NCBI GenBank assembly: GCA_021234535.1
Contig: SFZH01000008.1
Location: 6,084,897-6,148,896 of the forward strand
DNA: 64,000 nucleotides
DNA from: Stichopus chloronotus
Taxonomy: Eukaryota; Echinodermata; Holothuroidea; Aspidochirotida; Stichopodidae
Direction of reading: 5' to 3'
Shown here: piece after piece, positions 30,557-43,600 of the stretch
How the letters are laid out: each line of letters starts with the position of its first letter
How positions within the stretch are numbered: the first letter of the stretch is position 1
Made by a program: the position numbers and the translations under genes
The notes under the pieces: model-generated
What the model was told of the DNA's origin: nothing
What the model saw: the letters and a program-made list of their open reading frames with translations, nothing else
Database searches by the model: none

Positions 30557-31931
30557 ATGGAAACCAACGGAGACATCGCTACAGTCCAACGACTCACTGA
30601 AGCATCGAACCAAACAGACCCAAGAGAACTATTGTCTGAGGCTTGTTGCAGCTTTTGTTTGAATCCTCACGGAGATGGCGGAAAGCGTGTGACATGTGAT
30701 TTTTGTGGTGTAACATATCATATACTATGCGCTGGACTTGAAAAAGTGCCCACCAAAGGTGCTAAATCCAGATGGTTTTGTCAACCTTGTATTCGACTCC
30801 CAAATGATCTACGTGTATCTCAGCAGCAACTCACAGAGGCCCTACGAGAAATAAACATGTTAAGACCTCAACTGCTTCAGGACCGTGACGCCAAGTGCAA
30901 AAGGCGGTGCACTTACAATTGCCTTGACTCAGTCAGTACTTATGAAGAAGAGTGTAAGGGATGCGCTCATAGTGACCATCCTGGAGGTAAAACATTTGCA
31001 CAAGCATTGCCATCCACTGACTCTTACCGTCCATCAAAACAGTCAGTTCTTATCATAGGAGATTCAATGATAAGAGACAAAAGTTGCAAATGAAGACTTT
31101 GAAAACGACATTGTAACCGCTAAGTGTCTTCGGGGTGCAACGATTGCTGATGTAAAAAGTCACATGCTAGCTAACTTGGAAACACTTACCTCTCTAAGTC
31201 ATGTAATTGTACACGTCGGAACAAACGACGTCTCAGTGAAAGTGGACAAAAACGAAGAAATCATGAAGGAATTCGAAGATCTGATCACAACCACTCAGTT
31301 CAACTGTGGTCCAAACACGAAAATTTACATTTCAGGGTTATGTCCTCGACGAGATATATTTTCCAATACCATTTGTGAGGTAAACCAACAATTAAAGGAC
31401 CTGGCTACCAAGCTAGACTGTCAATTTATTGACAACTTCTCTTCCTTTTCTTACGCCGATGGTGAGATTGATGACAGCTTATTTGCCACTGATGGCATAC
31501 ACCTGAGTGTGAAAGGGTCGCATAAACTACGTCAAAAATACACATCACTGGGACCAGTTTGTCTCAAAAGCACGTCTCTACATTTGGATTCCCCAGTTCT
31601 GCGACGAAATACCAGGCAAAGCCCAAGGTTCCGCAGTAAAGTATCTCCGCCTTTCGGCCGTCACGAGCATCGCCACCATAGCATATCTCGTAATCGCTAT
31701 CACGGCTTTCATGATTCTCGTCGAACACACGTAGGCTACTATAGCGACATCCGTCATGAACCCGAACATCGGAATCACCGTGGTCAAGTTACCCCTCCTA
31801 GTTCAAAAAGAGGATGTTATAACTGCAGGGAGCGAAACCACACAGCACGCAGTTGCAGGTATGACCTACCTGTTAAGTGCAGATCATGCGGACGAAAGGG
31901 TCATAAAGAAAAGTTCTGTTTTGTTTACTAG
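30557..31931 (+). pseudogene. LINE ORF1: PHD finger, SGNH esterase, two CCHC knuckles
   Basis: ORF1 of CR1-group LINEs encodes an RNA-binding and accessory protein of the retrotransposition particle. Near the N-terminus a C4HC3-type PHD finger is visible (C31-x2-C34, C47-x2-C50, H55-x2-C58, C75-x2-C78). The esterase follows: the GDS nucleophile motif at about 31058-31066, a VGTND motif near 31218, and the late TDGIHLS motif near 31490. The C-terminal tail is basic and Arg/His-rich and ends in two CX2CX4HX4C zinc knuckles (31815-31920). A single-base frameshift at about 31080, just after the GDS motif, breaks the frame into two ORFs (30557-31093 and the reading continued to 31931). All esterase motifs are otherwise retained. 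Confidence 0.85.
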
Positions 31932-32039
31932 GCATCTGGCCAAGATGAGAGTGCCGACAATTATTCCTCTGCTACTGCAACTTCATCGGTAAAAAGCACT
32001 TTCAATGTTTTCAATCTTAAGAACAAAGGAAGAAAGGGA

Positions 32040-34881
32040 ATGCAGATAGGTTTTGTCAATATAAATCATCTATATCCTAAGATGGACCAGCTTGGAACTC
32101 TGCTAGTGCACGAAAACACTGCAGTCAACATTTTAGCAATCACTGAGTCCTTCTTAAATGAAAATTATTCTGACCATGAGATAAGTCTGCCTGGATACAA
32201 AGCAATCCGCAGAGACCGAGGTTACAGAGGAGGAGGGGGAATTGTACTTTATATTGATAACAATACAGTCTTTTTACGTAGAAAGGAATTTGAAGTTGAA
32301 GACATCGAGGTAATCTGGCTGGAAATTAAGCCCTCCTTTTCTAAGAGCATCCTACTATGTTTAATTTACCGTCCTCTGGATGCCAAGGCAGACTGGATAA
32401 ACAGCTTTCATAATATGCTCAACCTGCCTTACAGCTCTTGCCATGATATTGTAATTATTGGTGATTTTAATTTTAATATGTTAGTTGGGGCAACAATGCA
32501 TGGAACAATAGAATATGCCATTTCAATTTAAAACAAGTAGTGAACCAACCAACCAGAGTCACTGAAACTACTAGTTCCATTTTAGATCACATATAAACAA
32601 CCGAAGAGAGGTTAGTAAATGATGTTACCGTTCCTCATGTTAGAATCAGTGATCATTTTCCCGTTTATTTTAGATTAAGGTACGGAAAAGAACAGTTATA
32701 AGGCTGTCCATACGACAATAACCTACAGAGATATTACTAAGATAAACAAGGAAGCCTTTACACGGGATCTACTAAATTGTAGATGGGCCGATATTATGTC
32801 AGAAAACAATGCAGATGTTGCTCTCAGCCGGTGGGAACAAATGTTGCTGCATACTCTGAATCAACATGCGCCACAAAAAAAAAGAAAAAGAAAAAGAAAA
32901 GGGTTAAAAGGAAATATCAACCAGAATGGTTCAATGAAGATATTAGATCAGCAATACGAAACAGAGACAAAACAAAGGCCAGAGAACAAGATGTGTATAG
33001 GTTTTGGAGGAATAAAGTCACATCCCTTATTCGACAGGCTAAGAGAGATTATTTCAAAATGCTATTTCAAAGAAAAAAGGTGATACAAAAGAAATTTGGC
33101 AGATTCTAAGAAGCGTACAGTCTAGTTATAATACATCGCAGTCCCCTCAAATCAATCTTCTCCATGCTGACGGGAAAGATATTGGTAATGTAAATGACAT
33201 AGCAAATGCTTTTAACTATTTTTTGACTTCTGTCTCCGAGAAGTACTTTACAAGGGGAAATAGTTGCAATAATGACAGTCTTGAATCTCTAAAGCACTAC
33301 CTGTCATACAAATTTCCACATGATTGTTTTTTCGAAATCCCCATCGTATCTGAAGAATTTGTTTTAAAATATTTAAAAAATGTTGACACAAAAAAAGCGA
33401 CAGGTATCGATGGAATAAGTGCCTACATTCTTAAATTGTGTGTGCCTTGTATAGTCCCGAGTCTCGCCCATATACTTAATCTAAGTATCAGGCAAAATGT
33501 TTTTCCAACCAGATGGAAATTAGCAAAAGTAGTGCCTATTTATAAAAGCGGGTCAAGTCTAGATGTAGGCAACTATAGACCAATCTCTGTACTCCCGATT
33601 GTTTCCAAAATTCTAGAAAAACACGTTCACATAGCCTTTTACGATTTTATAGAGAGATTTCAACTTCTCAGAGTCGCATAGTCTGGTTTCCGAGCAAAGC
33701 ACTCATGTGAAACCGCTTTACTAAAGATGATAGACAAATGGTTTAAAGTCATTGATGATGGTGAAATGATAGGATCTATCCTTCTAGACTTACGAAAGGC
33801 ATTTGATCTTGTAAACCATGATATTTTACTTAAGAAATTACACTTGTATCACTGTTCCAAGAACGCTATTTATTGGTTTCAGTCATACTTATCGGACAGG
33901 AAGCAATGTGTCCACTTAAATGGAACGTACTCAAATCCTTTGCCAGTTGTAAGCGGTGTCCCTCAGGGATCAATCATTGGCCCACTCTTATTCCTTATTT
34001 ATATCAATGATTTTGGCTTATGTCTTTCACACTGTTCAGCTGACATGTATGCTGATGACACAACTTTCCATGTTTCTGGTAAGAGTACTGAAGAACTATC
34101 CATAAAGTTAAGCGAGGATCTAAAAAATATTTGTAAATGGTGCAATGATAACAAAATGTAAGTGACTGTAGACAAAACAAAAAGCATGTTGATATGCTCT
34201 AAACAGAGGCAGCACACCCTCTCCGAAGCAGACTCCCTGAATGTTTCTTTTGATGACAACAGACTAAAGAACACCCAGCAGGAGAAGTTACTGGGAGTTA
34301 GGATAGATTCAAATTTGACGTGGAAACAACAAATCGATTATGTGTCTAAAATTGTAAGTACTCGTTTAGCATTATTGAGAAGGATTAAGCAATTTATTGA
34401 CGTACCTACAAGGATATTATTTTTTAACGGATATATTTTACCCTATTTTAATTACTGTGACCTTGTATGGAGTTCATGTACGTGCAATAATATTATGAGA
34501 ATAGAAAAGCTTCTAAAGAGTGCTGCCCGAATAATACTTGATGCCACACATGAAGAGAGATCCGAAGACCTTTTTAATAAACTAGGATGGAAAACATTTT
34601 TACAAAGTGTAAAGGTAAAGCGTCTGGTTATGGTATATAAATCTCTTAATGGCCATACCCCTTCTTACATGAGAGATATGTTTCAATATACACACTCTAT
34701 TCATGACCATGGCCTACGGTCAACGTCCTCGCAAACTTTATACATATCAGGAGGCAGAACTGATTTTAATAACAAAAGGTTCTCTTATATAGCTGCAAAA
34801 GAATGGAACAATCTTCCTAGTATCATTAAGAGTGCTACTAATTTAAATCGTTTTAAAGCTCTTATAAAGGAAATTTCATGA
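32040..34881 (+). pseudogene. LINE ORF2: APE endonuclease and reverse transcriptase
   Basis: The N-terminal endonuclease shows NINHL (Asn motif), ITESFLN (Glu motif), IGDFNFN and ISDHFPV. Reverse transcriptase follows with NYRPISVLP, LLDLRKAFDLVNHDILL, the SGVPQGSIIGPLLF palm motif and catalytic YADD near 34050, then a thumb/C-terminal region to 34881. Inactivating lesions are frame loss near 32500, a stop at 32594-32596, frameshifts near 32890 (an A-rich run) and 33085, and in-frame stops at 33679-33681 and 34159-34161. The RT catalytic residues themselves are intact, so degeneration is moderate. The frame ends with the usual FKALIKEIS-type tail. Confidence 0.88.
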
Positions 34882-35420
34882 TATTATTACTGACTGTTTA
34901 CTGTTTTAGTCTTATGTACCTTTTATGATTCACGTAGTTATTATTGTATGTATGGAAGTTCTCTCTTATCAATTCTTGAGTTTTTTTTTTCCTTGTCTTA
35001 TGCTGTTGTATATATTTGCCTTCTTTAGTTTCTTTTACGTTTCATATAACTGTTTTATATTTATTTGTCTTAAGTATGAATTGTTTTACAATTTCCTTTT
35101 ATTTTTATGATAACCTTTCACAGTTTACATGGCTTACTTTTGTGCTTGGAAGTCCCCCCCCCCTTTTTCACCTTTCGTGTACTTTAACCTTTTTCCATGT
35201 CCCATGCTGTTGTATATTTGGCCCTTTTTTGTTTTTCTTACGTTTCATTTAATTTTCCTTCTACAACCGGTTTGTATGAATTTGTCATAATTATGAATTG
35301 TTTTATATTTCTTTTATTTTTCTAACTTTTAAAGTCTCTTACATTGTACAGAGGGCCTCGGGGAAGATTAGCTCTGGCTAACCGAGTCTTACCCTCTTTT
35401 TATAAAGTTTAAATAAAATA
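34882..35420 (+). repeat. LINE 3' UTR with an internal ~130-bp duplication
   Basis: A segment at about 34990-35110 (CATGCTGTTGTATATTT-like start, TATGAATTGTTTTA-like end) is repeated in diverged form at about 35190-35325. The intervening DNA is C- and T-rich. The final 80 bp hold the conserved 3' terminus and AATAAA. Confidence 0.7.
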
Positions 35421-36059
35421 TCTTCATGTATTGTTTACAATACTTACAAATATGTTCACCGCCTGGCTAGGTGGCCCATACCGATAAGGATTAATGCGTG
35501 AAGTGAAATGCAACTGATCAATGTGTATGGATATACTGTAACTAGATGAATTTGTTACTATTGCCATATTGATCAAGTGGTCATACATTACATTCTCGTG
35601 ACAAACTGTGTCATTTGGAACTCTGTCTAGTCCACATTATATTATCAATGTAACAGTAGTGGTCTCGCACTGCTTGCGTGCATTGATTTGATGTGACAAT
35701 TATGATTTGCAGCATAGTGCAGGTCCCTGCGGTGGGTATGGTATACTGCACATCTGTTGTATGTGCTTTGTGTGTTATTGTGAAACAAACAAATTAAATG
35801 TCTATCAACCAGGTCAAGTAAATTATTTGGGTAAATATTTCGTGGTTCATACATTAAGGGACAGGTTCAACTAGAAAGTTGCACTAAGTGACCTGAGTGA
35901 TTTCCTGGACTGTTCCATAAATAATAAGCAAGCATAGTTACGCCGAAAAATCAACTCCTTTAACACCTTTATCTCGCCGATCGAGGCTTCGTCGGATTTG
36001 TCATGGAAATTCAGATTTCTAGGTATGATCTGACACGATTTCGACTTACCATACAACCT
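35421..36059. other. Non-coding stretch, no gene seen
   Basis: Sequence between the LINE 3' end and the tandem array. Minus-strand frames at 35645-35854 and 35871-36056 have no recognisable features. Confidence 0.4.
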
Positions 36060-36490
36060 GTAGAGGAAAACACATTTTGCATGATTTCATAGAATGGTCC
36101 ATTTCAGAGCTTGCACCAAAATTACTAAACACCTTGAAGGTATCACCATAGTAGTAATATAACACAACCTAAATGAAATACCACACAATCCGTAGGAGAA
36201 GCATTTTGCAATTGCATCATTTCATAAAAAGGATCATATGGCCCATTTGGGACCTTGGACCCCGAACAACTTAAAGGTAGCTCTACCGTAGTAGTAATGT
36301 AACACATCTTTAACTTAGTATCATAAAATCTGGAGAAGCAGAAGCATTTTGCATGATTTTGTATATGGATATTTAGACCTTGGACCCCAAGATCTTGAAC
36401 ACCCCAAAGGCATCACTACCATAATAGTAACTTGAAACAACCTCAACTTAGTGCTATACAATCTGTAGGAGGAGAAGCATTTGGAATCCT
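36060..36490. repeat. Tandem repeat of ~130-143 bp, about 3 units
   Basis: CATTTTGC or close variants mark unit starts at 36073, 36202, 36345 and 36478, giving periods of 129, 143 and 133 bp. Each unit repeats GGACCTTGGACCCC, GTAGTAATGTAACAC and ACAATCTGTAGGAG phrases. The same family lies on the other side of the LINE at 29440-29960. Confidence 0.8.
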
Positions 36491-37529
36491 TGCAAAAATC
36501 GTGCCTTAAGGTAGGTCTCCACGGGTCCACACGTGACCTTTTGACGCACTAAGTTTAAAGACACGTTGATGACCCATAACCCACGGATCTTTGTCCCCAA
36601 GATTAAAAAAACTGCATCAATTTTCTGTAAGAGAGAGAGAGAGAGTTATTTAGCAGTTGTGGACAATTATATAGAGGGCCTAGCCTCATCACGATAGTTT
36701 AAACCTGATGTTAGCTAAAATTCGAAGTTCCATAAGTTGAACGTACAGCGCGCCTTTATACCAACATCAAAACTATATTGTAGTGGACGGACGTAGTCAG
36801 ATCATGAGAGGAGGGCGTCCTTAGATTTTATTATTATTGTACTGTGGACATATGTGGTCGAGGATTGTGAGAGTAGGGAAGGCTACACTTGACCAGACAA
36901 AGACTTCTGCCAGGGAAACTTCCTTCTAATAATCCTATTACTTCACTCGTTACATGCTTCCGTGCAGACACATTTCTTTTCTTTTCTTTTTTTTGTAGTG
37001 CAGATACTATACAGAGAAGGTGCACTTCTTTATTGCAAACGGTTGGTTAACTCTGACTTCTGGCAAAAAAAAATAGCCTATTGAAGTTTCTGTAAAAGAA
37101 TTTCATGGTCACGCGTGTTTAATGCCTTCAGTTCGACCGGTCAAGCTGAAAACAGCATTGTGTAAAAATTGTCCACCGCATCAACCGAGTGACCTGTGGA
37201 CCCGATATTGGTCATGATGTAGATATATGAATAAAGATATAATTTATAAGAATTTGGTGTTATCAAGAGAAGATTGCAGTCGGCTTAACATCAGTCTTTC
37301 CAGGGTTTTGGAGAACCAAGACAACACTGAGATTGGTCAGTAACTTGTTCGATTTAATTTGCTCTTCTTGCATGGTACTACAAGTGCAAAACTCTTCCGA
37401 AATTGAATGTCATCTGAAAAAATACACCCATTAGGGTACGTTATGAACCACAAAAGGATGGAAACTATCAAAGCCAGCACACTCAGCACAATACGTTCAT
37501 AAAACAGTGATTACGGTGCTGTATAAACC
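36491..37529. other. Non-coding stretch upstream of GT49 gene A
   Basis: It holds a (GA)7-8 run at about 36631-36645 and a T-rich tract near 36975-36995. A 5' untranslated exon and promoter for the gene at 37631 may lie here or further upstream, but no candidate can be fixed from sequence alone. Confidence 0.35.
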
Positions 37530-37542
37530 ACGTTTCTACTTT

Positions 37543-37582
37543 TTATTTGTGTGTGTGTGTATGTGTGTGTGAGTATGTATGT
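37543..37582. repeat. GT-rich microsatellite before the gene A acceptor
   Basis: An interrupted (GT)n/(GTAT)n run directly precedes the pyrimidine tract and TAG acceptor at 37619. An upstream in-frame ATG at 37547 lies in this repeat and would add a repetitive Cys/Val leader, so the ATG at 37631 was preferred. Confidence 0.8.
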
Positions 37583-37630
37583 CTTGTTTCATTACCGTTT
37601 TGTTTTCGTCTCTTTGTAGTAACTAGCGAC

Positions 37631-40600
37631 ATGAAGCTACCATCCAGCTCTCTATTTTGGTTGGTGTTTTGTTCGGTGACACCGGGAATCATCGTTCAAA
37701 TGTTGTACAAAATTGTCTATCTTAAAATGACATCAGAGCAATTTCTTCATTTGATGGGAGACGATATTTTGATTCGAATGGAGAAGGCAAACTCATTTAA
37801 TATCTACCACATAAAATACAATTCGGATACCCCAGATCCAGACACGGTTACCTTTGTGACCCACTGTACCCCCCACAACCTCCACTATTTACCAGCTTTG
37901 GTAGAAAGATGGGGAGGTCCTGTTTCTCTGGCTGTATTTGCCCCGCCGTCAGAATTTCATATTACTTTGAGTGCCACATACAGTTTAGCAACGTGCTTGG
38001 AAAATGTTCGCAAACATGTTCTCTTTCACATTGTTACTGAAGACGAGGTGAACGTCATCGATGAAAGGAGCTTCACCATAAATGTGGATGTACCATGTGA
38101 TCAAATCATTAAATACTTAAAACTTTCGATCACCGGAGTTAATTTCCACTTAACCACTACTGGAATGAGATACCCGATTAACTTTCTCCGAAACATCGGC
38201 ATCAAGAACTCAGAAAGCGATTATGTAATGGTGGCAGATATCGACATGGTGACCAGTGTTGTCTTCTACAACCAAACCGCAGAGTTACTCATGGACCCTC
38301 AGTTTAAGGAAAAGCTCGCTGAGAAAACAGCGCTTGTGATCCCTGTCTTTGAAATGGAGAAATCTGTCCTTGTAGCCCCAAGGAACAAACGTGAATTGAG
38401 AAAGGGAATCACTGAAGGATTCTTGCGTCAGTTCTACGTAGAGGTCTGCCCTCACTGCCACGCACCTCTAGATTTTAGAAGATGGTTTGAAATTCAGGTA
38501 AACGGTACATTCATTTTAATATCACTTCAAACCATTTGTAAGCATACATACATAGGTCATTGCGACAGTTCCTCGTACAGTTGAATTGAAACGTCAATTT
38601 CAACTTGACATGTGACGTTTCATGTTGTGCAGGAAAATGACCATAATCTAAGTCCTCGGTTTCCTCCATCTGTACATTCATCTCTCCTTAATCTATCCAA
38701 AATTCGTGGATCCACCTATTTGTTATTGATTGGTTTATTCTTTCTTTTTACCCCTTTTCCTCCACTTTTCTTTCTTTCTGGGTGCACGAGGAGAGAGTAG
38801 GGAGGGCGACGACGTGACGCATGTGCATAGGCTAAAAACAATGACGTAAAAATCGTAGCGGTCGACTGTATTGATCCGCAGGTGATTTTATTCTTAAATT
38901 ACCTTGAAGTTTTACCACGATCATCTGACTGTGATGGTCCAACAGGAAATAAGGATTTTTACAAAACATGAATTATAAATTGTTAAATCTCCAAAAGCCA
39001 TCTGTAGCAAACTTTGTTACTGCCAAATGATAAGTTTATCAGCTCATGCCTAGGCAGTGGTATAAGAAGGGACGATCACAAGCATAGTATGTATTAACGA
39101 TATTGAAAGTTATTGTGTTCATAATCCTGATGCGAAAGCCTACAGATCATAGTGTATCATCAGTTAAACCGGAGTATTGGTCTATAAACGCGAACAACAT
39201 TTATAGGCCTATTTACAAGTATACTTTTTCTTGAAAGTTTCTTAGACCGTTCCAGAAAGTCATCCTTCTTTCTTCACTCAAACAAGCGAGTATCAAGTTG
39301 CTAAACTATGAGTACCTCAATCCCAGAAAATCGCCCGTGTTTGATAACATTCATACGAAAATTGTGTAAGATGCCATTCCTTATATTTTACAACAGCTCA
39401 CTTTTGTACAAGGTCGTCGCCACCGCGATGGGTGTGTGGGGAAGGGTTTCTCTCCCTCAAAGGAAATTGTCAGAGCGACGTTAGGCTGAAAATTTAAAAT
39501 ACCAGTTGAAAGTTTCGTATCTCAATCTAGCTCATTTGACATAAAAAGCCAAAATATTGCACCAGATTGTGTCGATAGGTTAAATGTAAATGAAAAATGT
39601 CTCAACTTCTGGAAAACGGCATTTGAATTTTTTTTATATCTCATTTCTATAAGCGACGATAGTCGGAAAATCTGAAATACTGGCTGGAATTTTACACATC
39701 TCATTTTACGACATGAAAGATGTCAGTTTTACCCAAGATTCTGCGTAATGTTACCTGGCTATTGAAAAATTTCTCCAACAAATGTTTCGTCTCAAACCTC
39801 TAACGGGCAAAACATCGTTCTTGTCATGCTTTTCCCAGTTATCAAAATTCTATTACATGACATTCTTTTATCTTCGCGTTTACTTTCATTTTCAAAAGTT
39901 ATAACTGCAATGTTGGAATAACTTTTACGAGACTAAACTTTCTCGTGGAAAAATGACTGCAATAGATGTAAAATGATGCATCAGATTAAGGTTACGTGAT
40001 AGTTTAAAATTTCTCAAAAAAAAAGGTTTTCGTTAGAATGTAAAAAAACCGATGTGTTATTTTTTTCTAGAAATTACCTGAGCATAAAATAGTTTTGATA
40101 ATAGCAATCCAAATTATTATCATTTTTAATGGAATGATGTTTCCTCATTACGAAATTGCAATTCCTGAAGTCTTTATTTCAAGACTGAGTACATGAAGCC
40201 CAGGACGGCCGGAAAGTGACGTTTCCGGCCATCTCGGGATCTGAAAAGCCAAAAATTCCTCGTACGCTATGCATCAATAGATGGTGGCGTTCGACGTACA
40301 CAGTCTTAGGACAATCCTGTCCTCGTGGTGCGCGAAAAAATGGCTGCACAGTCAAGCCATACCCTCACCCCCTGCTGAAAACCATGGATTGACACCTCAT
40401 ATGTTATATCAATGACGTAAAGGCAATGTCCTAGGATCATTAAGCACTGTACAGTGCTTGTTGTTGTTGTTTTGAATTTCGCTGAGGATTTAAAATCTCG
40501 CTGAAAATTCCAGTATTACCAATTTTCATAGAATAATCTTTCAAATTGCAGACAAGATATCTTTATTTTAAGTCTAGGTACGTGCAACTCGAGCACACCC

Positions 40601-43600
40601 GGAAAGTGACGATTCCTGCCGTCTGGGGATTTGAAAAGCCAAAGTTTTTTTTGTAAGCTCAGCCCCCAGAATTTTGGCGCTCCGCGTAGATAGTTTTGGA
40701 GTTACTCAGCCCGCTCCCTCATACTTTTTTCACTCCAATGAACAGGATAGTGCCACGGTTGTGAAGACAGCAACTAATGCTTCATTAAATTCTGGATCTC
40801 CCTCGATAAGGTATTCTTCTGTTTGAAAAGGTATATTCTTAGCGTCGGACACCGTCGCTCTGGGGTCGCCACTTAGTTGGAAACATCCAGCCAGTCGGAA
40901 GTTTGGCCTTTACATTCCCCTAAAGATATGACCCTAGCTACAGCCCTGCCTATATACGGAATACTTCTTGCTTTCTTTCGAGTCAGGTTCTTTTCCTTAT
41001 CTCTTGAAAAAAAGCTACGGTCGTCCCTGTCTTTATGGCTGGTATATAGTAGTGTTGATATTATCTGCAATTACCGTCCTAAATCTATACGTTACCTTGT
41101 CTCTCGAAAATTTTGAAAGAAAGTTATATTTAATCGTTTGTATTATTTTGTAGCAAAACAACAAATATTTTAAATGGTTGTCAATAAGGGTTCCGCCCTT
41201 GACGTTCAACTTAGTTGGCCCCAGTTGGCTGACTCTGTGGGTATATTCTGCCATTCAATATAAACAAACTTCAGTTTCTGTATTTCTTGATCTATCAAAT
41301 GCACTCGATACCATTGATGATAATTTACTCCTTCATAAATTATCACATAATGAGGTAAGAGGACAGGCGAAAGGTTCTTGAATTTAAGACCATAGTTCAC
41401 ATATTTAACAGTGTTAATTTCAAATCCCTCACAGTTACTTGTGGAGTTTCTCATTGGTCCATTTTGGGACCCTTACTCTTTTTTTAATCTATGTCAATGG
41501 TACCTGCAATGTTTCTTCGTTTGTACCGTGGTTCTTTTTGCCGACATCAAACTTTTCTTCACAGATAATGGTAGCAAGTTAGAGAAACGTGTACACAATG
41601 ATCTAAGTACCGTAGATTCTGGTAATGTTTCGTGTCGAATAAATTATACTGGAATGTTGGCAAAACCAGTTACATGGTGTTCAACAAGGGAAAATAAGGG
41701 TAATGTTAATGTAAGTAGGAATAATAAGTCGCTTCTGAATGTTCTTTTCACTAAACTCTTTTTTGTAACTATTGATGAGAAGCTCTGGAAAGATCACCTT
41801 GAGAACGTTTCAGCACAAACTTCAAGAGGTATAGGCATCTTATCAAAATTAAAATTAACTCTACCTCAAAGGGTTTTGACGTTAATTTATCTCAGCCTAG
41901 TTTTATGTCTTTCATATTGTTGTAGAATTTGGTGTGGTTCGAATAAATTTATTCTAAAATAGGCTGTCATTATTCGAACAAGGGCTGTCAAACATATCAC
42001 GTGTTCTGTCCCCAACGGGACGAGACCAGCTGTTTGTTTCGTTATATTTACCTTTTGTTGTTTTAATAAGCTGTTTCGAAGTTTTTTCTTTCTTCATGTT
42101 AATAAGACTGTTTGGAACTACGGTACAACCCTAGGCAATTTAGGCACACTTAAATCTTGTTAAAGCGTAACTACAGTGACCACTTTTTAAAAGAGTGGAA
42201 GTCGATTGAGATTTCACTTTGAGTTGATTATTAACACTTTTTGAGAGGAAAATGTCGCTCAACGGAGAGTGGAATGTAATTGAAAGCAAGAGTGATCACT
42301 GTAGTCACTCGTTTTTGTAGAGAATGAATGCTGAAGGCGGGGGGGGGGGGCTTAAGGATGGTGAGTGTGGGGTGAGGGTACAGCATGGATCCTTTGCTTT
42401 TCCTCGTTTATTATATGTTTTCCTTTCTCTCTCCATCCACCTCTCTCCACCTCTCTCTCCACCCCTTCTCCATCTCTCTCTCTCGCTCTCGCTGAGTGCT
42501 CTCACCTTTCAAGCCCAAAGGGCTTTAGTAAGTGTACTTCCATTCACAACGCTGACTTCATCGGCCTTTATCTTAACATAGTGTTGTGATAAAACAAATA
42601 TATGAAATGAAAATCCAGGTTTTGTAAAAAGAAAAGTTTCCGTTTTGTTTGCTAATATTCTTTGGTTTGGCTCAACCATTCAGGCTATTATCGATTATTA
42701 CCCTGAATAAGTGGGTGAAAACTTAATTTTCTAGATGATATTCTAAAGTATTGTTCGATATTTATAGTTTTGTTTTTGGTTTTAACTTATTTTTTTAGAG
42801 ATTTATTCAAAACATATGTTCAACTGGTCTTTCAGCAGTATATATGGCATGAAGGCACTTAAGCAGATACGAGTAGTTTCGGTTTTTCCTGGCAACACAT
42901 TTCCTGTCGACCCTGATAAAGTCGTAAACTTTATGAGTTTTGTTAAAATAAATAGAATCTCTCTTACAGAAACTTCTCGGAGATATCTTTTTGTTTGTAA
43001 AGGGTATATTGGATTCTTTATTTTGATTCTTTTTGCAGGATTCTGCAGTTGGAGCGATATACAACATACCTTACAGAAACTTCTGGGATGCAATGGTGTT
43101 GGTCAAGAAAGGCGGTCCTTTGTACAACGAACGCTTCACACAGTATGGATTTAATCGTATTAGTTACGTAAGTATATCATGAACCTCCAATAAAATCAAC
43201 AATCATAAGGTAAATTTCCAAAAGATATTTTCAATAAAGTGAATGTGACAGAAAATATAAGAAACTGAAATTGCAGATTTGATAAAGGAAACCGAGAGAT
43301 ATAATCAAATGATATCGAAGATATTAAATTGTTTACTTTATTTTGCAAAAGAACTTCACTAATATATTAAACGTAGGTATATTGTCAGTGGAATATACCT
43401 CTGATTCACTCTTATTATGACGTAACCACTTAGGTTTGTCTACATGTTACTGTACACGTGAATTCTGTGTGTATCTAAAACGTATAGGCCTAATGAAAAT
43501 AATCAAAAAAAAAATGTTTGGTCCAAGTTTAACATCAGCAGGATTATCTTTAATCTTATTTTCCAGATTTGTGAGCTATACATGTCTGGGTTTTCCTTTT

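Larger units (their letters stand above)
30300..35420 (+). mobile_element. CR1-group LINE, near full length, inactivated
   Basis: The element contains ORF1 (30557-31931) and ORF2 (32040-34881) followed by a 3' UTR. The UTR ends in a conserved-looking GGGCCTCGGGGAAGATTAGC stretch, a CTTTTTATAAAGTTTAAATA stretch and AATAAA near 35410. PHD plus SGNH esterase plus zinc knuckles in ORF1, with APE endonuclease and RT in ORF2, is an architecture described for CR1-like non-LTR retrotransposons. At least three in-frame stops and several frameshifts make it dead. The 5' end lies somewhere between 29960 and 30557; no target duplication was found. Confidence 0.85.

Noticed and set aside
32783..33109. Lys-rich frame in the LINE as a separate small protein
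   Set aside because: It is the out-of-frame continuation of ORF2 after an A-rich slippage site. The sequence after the Lys run is ordinary LINE linker between endonuclease and RT.
37547..37630. Upstream ATG extension of the GT49 gene
   Set aside because: The added residues are encoded by a GT microsatellite and precede a good splice acceptor. The ATG at 37631 is shared with the paralogue and gives a normal signal anchor.
38612..38800. 62-aa frame after exon 1 of gene A as an alternative exon
   Set aside because: It lies in the intron, is not open in copy B, and exon 1 has a clear GT donor with a matching downstream exon.
42324..42589. Overlapping Ser/Leu/Pro-rich frames
   Set aside because: They arise from a G-run and the CT microsatellite, and are not preserved in copy B.
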